A stretch of 64,000 nt of DNA from Prolixibacter sp. NT017 (lineage in GTDB: Bacteria; Bacteroidota; Bacteroidia; Bacteroidales; Prolixibacteraceae), in the NCBI RefSeq assembly GCF_009617875.1, contig NZ_BLAV01000001.1, forward strand, positions 248,001 to 312,000, read 5' to 3'. The position numbers were made by a program, and so were the translations under genes. Shown one piece after another: positions 61,435-64,000 of the stretch (positions within the stretch are counted from its first letter, which is position 1; each line of letters opens with the position of its first letter). The notes under the pieces were generated by a model. That model was not told the origin of the DNA and ran no database searches. It saw nothing but the letters and a program-made list of their open reading frames with translations.

Positions 61435-62337
61435 TTACGATTGCAGCCAGCGGGTGATTCGTTCTATTTTCTCCGGAAGGGGAGTGTAACCGTCGAGCCA
61501 GTGGATGTCGAAACCTTCGCGTTCCATCTTCCGGAACCAGGTCATTTGTCGCTTCGAAAATTGATGAATGGCCGTATTCAAGCTGCGAAACATTTCGTCG
61601 TACGTGATTTCTCCAGTGACATACTGCGTCAGGAATTTATATTCCAAACCATAGTAGGTTAGTGATTCCGGCGAAAGCCCACTGACCAGCAGTTTCTCTA
61701 CCTCCTCAATCATTCCGTTTTCCAGCCGGTCCTTTAATCGTTGCGTGATGCGGCGGCGCCTGGAGTCGCGGTCGAACTTGACGCCAACAATTAGGCTGTT
61801 GATTTCGGGGAAGGACAAGTCGATTTCGGGATGTTCCTGGTAATATTCCTCAATTTCGATGGCCCTGACTGCCCTTTTTTTGTTCTCGATGTCGCTGGTG
61901 TTGTGCAGTTCTTTGTAGGCGGAAAGAATTTGAGTCAACTCCTCCAGCGACATGGCCTGCAGCTCTTGTCGGCGTGCTTCGTTCACCGGAACCTGGATTA
62001 GCTTATAGCCTTTCAGTACCGCCTCGATGTACAAACCGGTTCCGCCGCATAACACAGGAAACTTTTCGCGTTTCTGCATCTTCGCGAAGACGTCCAGAAA
62101 GTCCCTTTGGTATTCGAAAACATTGTACTGGTATCCGGCATCCGCAATATCAATCAGGTGGTAGGGTACTAATTCTCCATCAATAATGTATTCCGAAAGG
62201 TCTTTCCCGGTACCAATATCCATTCCCCGGTACACCTGCCGGGAATCGGCAGAGATGACTTCTCCATTCAGCGATTTGGCTAAATGGGTTGCTACGGCTG
62301 TCTTTCCCGAAGCTGTCGCTCCGAGTATAGTTACCAT
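61435..62337 (-). CDS. miaA: tRNA dimethylallyltransferase
   Basis: Adds a dimethylallyl group to A37 of tRNAs reading UNN codons (the i6A step of ms2i6A). P-loop GATASGKTAVATHLAKS near 6, the DSRQVYRGMDIGTGK block near 32 and YHLIDI near 60, then FPVLCGGTGLYIEAVLKGY near 92 are MiaA-defining. I choose the ATG at 62337 (MVTILGATASG, 300 residues); a start seven codons upstream at 62358 is possible. Divergent from the Yip1-family gene. Confidence 0.95.
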   Translation of the reverse strand: MVTILGATASGKTAVATHLAKSLNGEVISADSRQVYRGMDIGTGKDLSEYIIDGELVPYHLIDIADAGYQYNVFEYQRDFLDVFAKMQKREKFPVLCGGTGLYIEAVLKGYKLIQVPVNEARRQELQAMSLEELTQILSAYKELHNTSDIENKKRAVRAIEIEEYYQEHPEIDLSFPEINSLIVGVKFDRDSRRRRITQRLKDRLENGMIEEVEKLLVSGLSPESLTYYGLEYKFLTQYVTGEITYDEMFRSLNTAIHQFSKRQMTWFRKMEREGFDIHWLDGYTPLPEKIERITRWLQS

Positions 62338-62394
62338 ATTGTATTTTAGTACTGACATTGTATTGTGGAGGAGCCCGATTTAATGATGAAATAT

Positions 62395-62423
62395 TTTGAG
62401 AATGTCAAAATAAGTTATTTTTG
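62395..62423 (+). promoter_or_regulatory. Promoter of the Yip1-family gene
   Basis: TTTG at 62395-62398 and TATTTTTG at 62416-62423, a 17-bp gap, matching the Bacteroidota -33/-7 pattern. The start codon is about 20 bp further on. Confidence 0.6.
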
Positions 62424-62443
62424 TAGAATTAAAGGAAGGATTA

Positions 62444-63028
62444 ATGGATTTTAAAAAACTGGTTTCCGGAATTTATGAGCGTAGTAAGGCGCTAATTCTG
62501 CAACCAAAGGACGAATGGAAAAACATCCTCGAAGAGAATGTAACCATGAACCTGGTTGTCCGGAATTTTTTGCTGCCCTTGCTTTTGTTGTCCACAGTGG
62601 CTTCGTTGCTGGGGCGTATTATACAGAAAGTCAATATCGGGCTGGACGGTAACCTGTTGATGGCGGATGGCTTGCGCGAGTTCTTTGGCTTTTTGCTGTC
62701 GGTATATGCCAGTACATATTTGGTCAACGAGTTGGTCAAAAGTTTTGGAGGAGCAAAGAATTTGCGGCGTTCGGCTAACCTGATTATATACTCGTCAGCA
62801 CCGACATTGATTATTTCGATGGTAACCGGATTGATTCCGGCCTTGTATCCATTGGGTGTACTGGGCTTGTATTCTTTTTACATTTTTTATGTCGGAATAC
62901 CTGTTTTATTCGAAGATATACCGGAACAAAAACACATTGGATTTTTTATCACATCGGTATTGTTAATGATTCTTGTTTTTGCCTTCATCCGTTATTTCCT
63001 GACAACCTTCCTGATGGCATTTGCCTAA
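62444..63028 (+). CDS. Yip1 family membrane protein
   Basis: Integral membrane protein of 194 residues with about five hydrophobic segments after a cytoplasmic N-terminus (helices near 39-58, 70-90, 109-128, 130-150, 165-190). The region QPKDEWKNILEEN preceding the first helix is typical of bacterial Yip1-like proteins (Pfam YIP1). No enzymatic motif; bacterial members have no settled function. It starts with a good -33/-7 promoter and GGAAGGA ribosome-binding site, and it lies 42 bp upstream of smpB. Confidence 0.85.
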   Translation: MDFKKLVSGIYERSKALILQPKDEWKNILEENVTMNLVVRNFLLPLLLLSTVASLLGRIIQKVNIGLDGNLLMADGLREFFGFLLSVYASTYLVNELVKSFGGAKNLRRSANLIIYSSAPTLIISMVTGLIPALYPLGVLGLYSFYIFYVGIPVLFEDIPEQKHIGFFITSVLLMILVFAFIRYFLTTFLMAFA

Positions 63029-63047
63029 ACATTAGGCGGTATTTTTG
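63020..63047 (+). promoter_or_regulatory. Promoter of smpB
   Basis: TTTG at 63020-63023 and TATTTTTG at 63040-63047 (16-bp gap), 24 bp before the smpB ATG, which also has AAGGAG at its ribosome-binding position. Confidence 0.6.
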
Positions 63048-63070
63048 CATTATACTATCAAAGGAGAACG

Positions 63071-63526
63071 ATGGCATTACAACAAAAAATAAATATCAAG
63101 AACCGCAGGGCTAGTTTCGAGTACGAGTTTATCGACAAATTCGTAGCAGGACTGGTTTTGTTGGGCACTGAAATAAAATCGATACGGCTGGGGAAAGCAG
63201 GTCTTTCAGACGCGTATTGTTACTTTTCGAGGGGCGAGTTGTATGTGAAGAACCTTCATATTGCCGAATATGCCTGGGGAACCCACTATAATCATGAAAC
63301 GAGGCGTGAGCGTAAGCTGTTGCTGAATAAGAAAGAGTTGCGTAAACTGGAGCGGAAGACCAAAGAGTCGGGTTTGACGATTATTCCCATCCGCTTGTTT
63401 ATTAACGATCGCGGTTTGGCAAAGCTGGAGATAGCTTTAGCAAAAGGTAAGAAGCTTCATGATAAGCGTGAGACGTTGAAACGAAAAGATGCGAAACGCG
63501 AAATGGATCGCATGAAGAAGATGTAA
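63071..63526 (+). CDS. smpB: SsrA-binding protein SmpB
   Basis: Binds tmRNA and is needed for trans-translation that frees stalled ribosomes; 151 residues. The beta-barrel is recognised by [55 protein letters not shown] and the C-terminal tail [21 protein letters not shown]. The tmRNA gene itself (ssrA) was not found in the window. Has its own promoter and terminator. Confidence 0.97.
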   Translation: MALQQKINIKNRRASFEYEFIDKFVAGLVLLGTEIKSIRLGKAGLSDAYCYFSRGELYVKNLHIAEYAWGTHYNHETRRERKLLLNKKELRKLERKTKESGLTIIPIRLFINDRGLAKLEIALAKGKKLHDKRETLKRKDAKREMDRMKKM

Positions 63527-63547
63527 ATCTTTTTTTTAACGATATAT

Positions 63548-63585
63548 AATCCTTGGAGGAAATAACCTTCAGGGATTTTTTATTT
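63548..63585 (+). terminator. Rho-independent terminator after smpB
   Basis: AATCCTTGGAGG-AAATAA-CCTTCAGGGATT, a 12-bp stem with two G-U pairs, then TTTTTATTT. Confidence 0.8.
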
Positions 63586-63588
63586 CAC

Positions 63589-64000
63589 TCAGTTCGGTAA
63601 AGCGATTTCCACGGCGTCCGGTGCAATCAGCGGTTCACCTTTGTAGCGAAGCAGCAGCTGTGCTACGGCCAGCGTATCCTTTTCGCAATAGCGGGCAATC
63701 CGTTCCAGGTCTCCTTCTTCATAATAGACTGCAGCTACCTGACTTCCGTCGATATCATCTTTGGGAGTCGGAATGTCGAAAACGGCACACAACAGGTTGA
63801 GCGACGTGTAATGCTTGTAGTCACCAAACTTCCAAAGTTGCATGGTGTCGATCAGCGTATCCCGGATTTCCCAAGGCTTGGCGCCGGCAATGTCGAGTAT
63901 TTTCGGAAGCTTTAGTCCATGAATGAGCATGCGGCGGGCAATCCACGGAAAATCAAATTCCTGTCCGTTGTGGGCACAAAGTTTGTGCGTTGGTGTAGCT
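63589..64000 (-). CDS. 3'-5' exonuclease, predicted PolB-like (partial, cut at window edge)
   Basis: Open frame running off the 3' window edge, so its start is outside; at least 136 residues are present. Before the internal Met at 63930 the frame reads TPTHKLCAHNGQEFDFPWIA then RRMLIHG, which is the ExoII-like AHNGxxFDxPWIxRR motif. Later: WKFGDYKHYTSLNLL, FDIPTPKDDIDGSQVAAVYYEEGDLERIARYCEKDTLA, giving the third exonuclease Asp in CEKD. It belongs to the DNA_pol_B_exo2 RNase H-like family; the N-terminal first acidic motif lies outside. Confidence 0.85.
   Translation of the reverse strand, partial: ATPTHKLCAHNGQEFDFPWIARRMLIHGLKLPKILDIAGAKPWEIRDTLIDTMQLWKFGDYKHYTSLNLLCAVFDIPTPKDDIDGSQVAAVYYEEGDLERIARYCEKDTLAVAQLLLRYKGEPLIAPDAVEIALPN

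Overview
The window comes from a member of the Bacteroidota, most likely an environmental or marine Bacteroidales/Marinilabiliales-type organism. Evidence: the mutY-ssb-gldE-gldD gene order, gliding/type IX secretion proteins GldD and GldE, a DUF3127 protein, an ECF sigma/anti-sigma/Spy-like trio, start sites usually without a Shine-Dalgarno sequence, and repeated -7 elements of the Bacteroidota type (TAnnTTTG). It is ordinary chromosome: 62 protein genes, no rRNA, tRNA, CRISPR array, insertion sequence or prophage that I could recognise. The 3' edge cuts one gene (a PolB-like exonuclease).

Layout. 1-6.9 kb: YbdG-type channel, Lrp regulator, DUF3127 protein with an SSB-like acidic tip, two FKBP isomerases, MnmD, MATE pump, threonylcarbamoyl-AMP synthase. 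6.9-13 kb: TrkH/TrkA potassium uptake, ComEC, peptide deformylase, RuvX. 13-19.7 kb: a secreted His/Arg/Asn-rich protein, pyruvate phosphate dikinase, NagB, small membrane proteins. 19.8-25.8 kb: a TetR-controlled operon of a LolA-like carrier, two FtsX/LolC-type permeases, an ATPase and an outer-membrane beta-barrel, followed by eight units of an exact 21-bp-period repeat. 26.4-30.5 kb: a lipopolysaccharide inner-core sugar operon, KdnA-KdnB-KdsA plus an unusual aldolase/transaldolase-CBS fusion. 30.6-41.3 kb: nitroreductase, AraC regulator, phosphatase, CYTH protein, CutC, HisS, histidine ammonia-lyase, ECF sigma module. 41.4-48.7 kb: two NrtR/AraR-like Nudix regulators flanking YchF, a DUF362/DUF6599 pair, and a thioredoxin-like protein lacking its second active-site cysteine beside a thioredoxin reductase. 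48.7-51 kb: Pgl and Zwf (oxidative pentose phosphate entry). 51.2-57.6 kb: MutY-Ssb-GldE-GldD-phosphopantetheinyl transferase, divergent from HU, a 30-residue basic protein and RNase G. 57.7-64 kb: DsbD, nicotinamidase-like hydrolase, methionine aminopeptidase, MiaA, Yip1, SmpB, exonuclease.

The most noteworthy items are the aldolase-CBS fusion inside the Kdo/Kdo8N operon (possible alternative source or regulator of a Kdo precursor), the self-contained Lol-like export operon with its own outer-membrane barrel and a clear double TetR operator, the single-cysteine thioredoxin/reductase pair, the SSB-like tail on DUF3127, and the 21-bp repeat. All functions are inferred from sequence recognition; no database search was possible.
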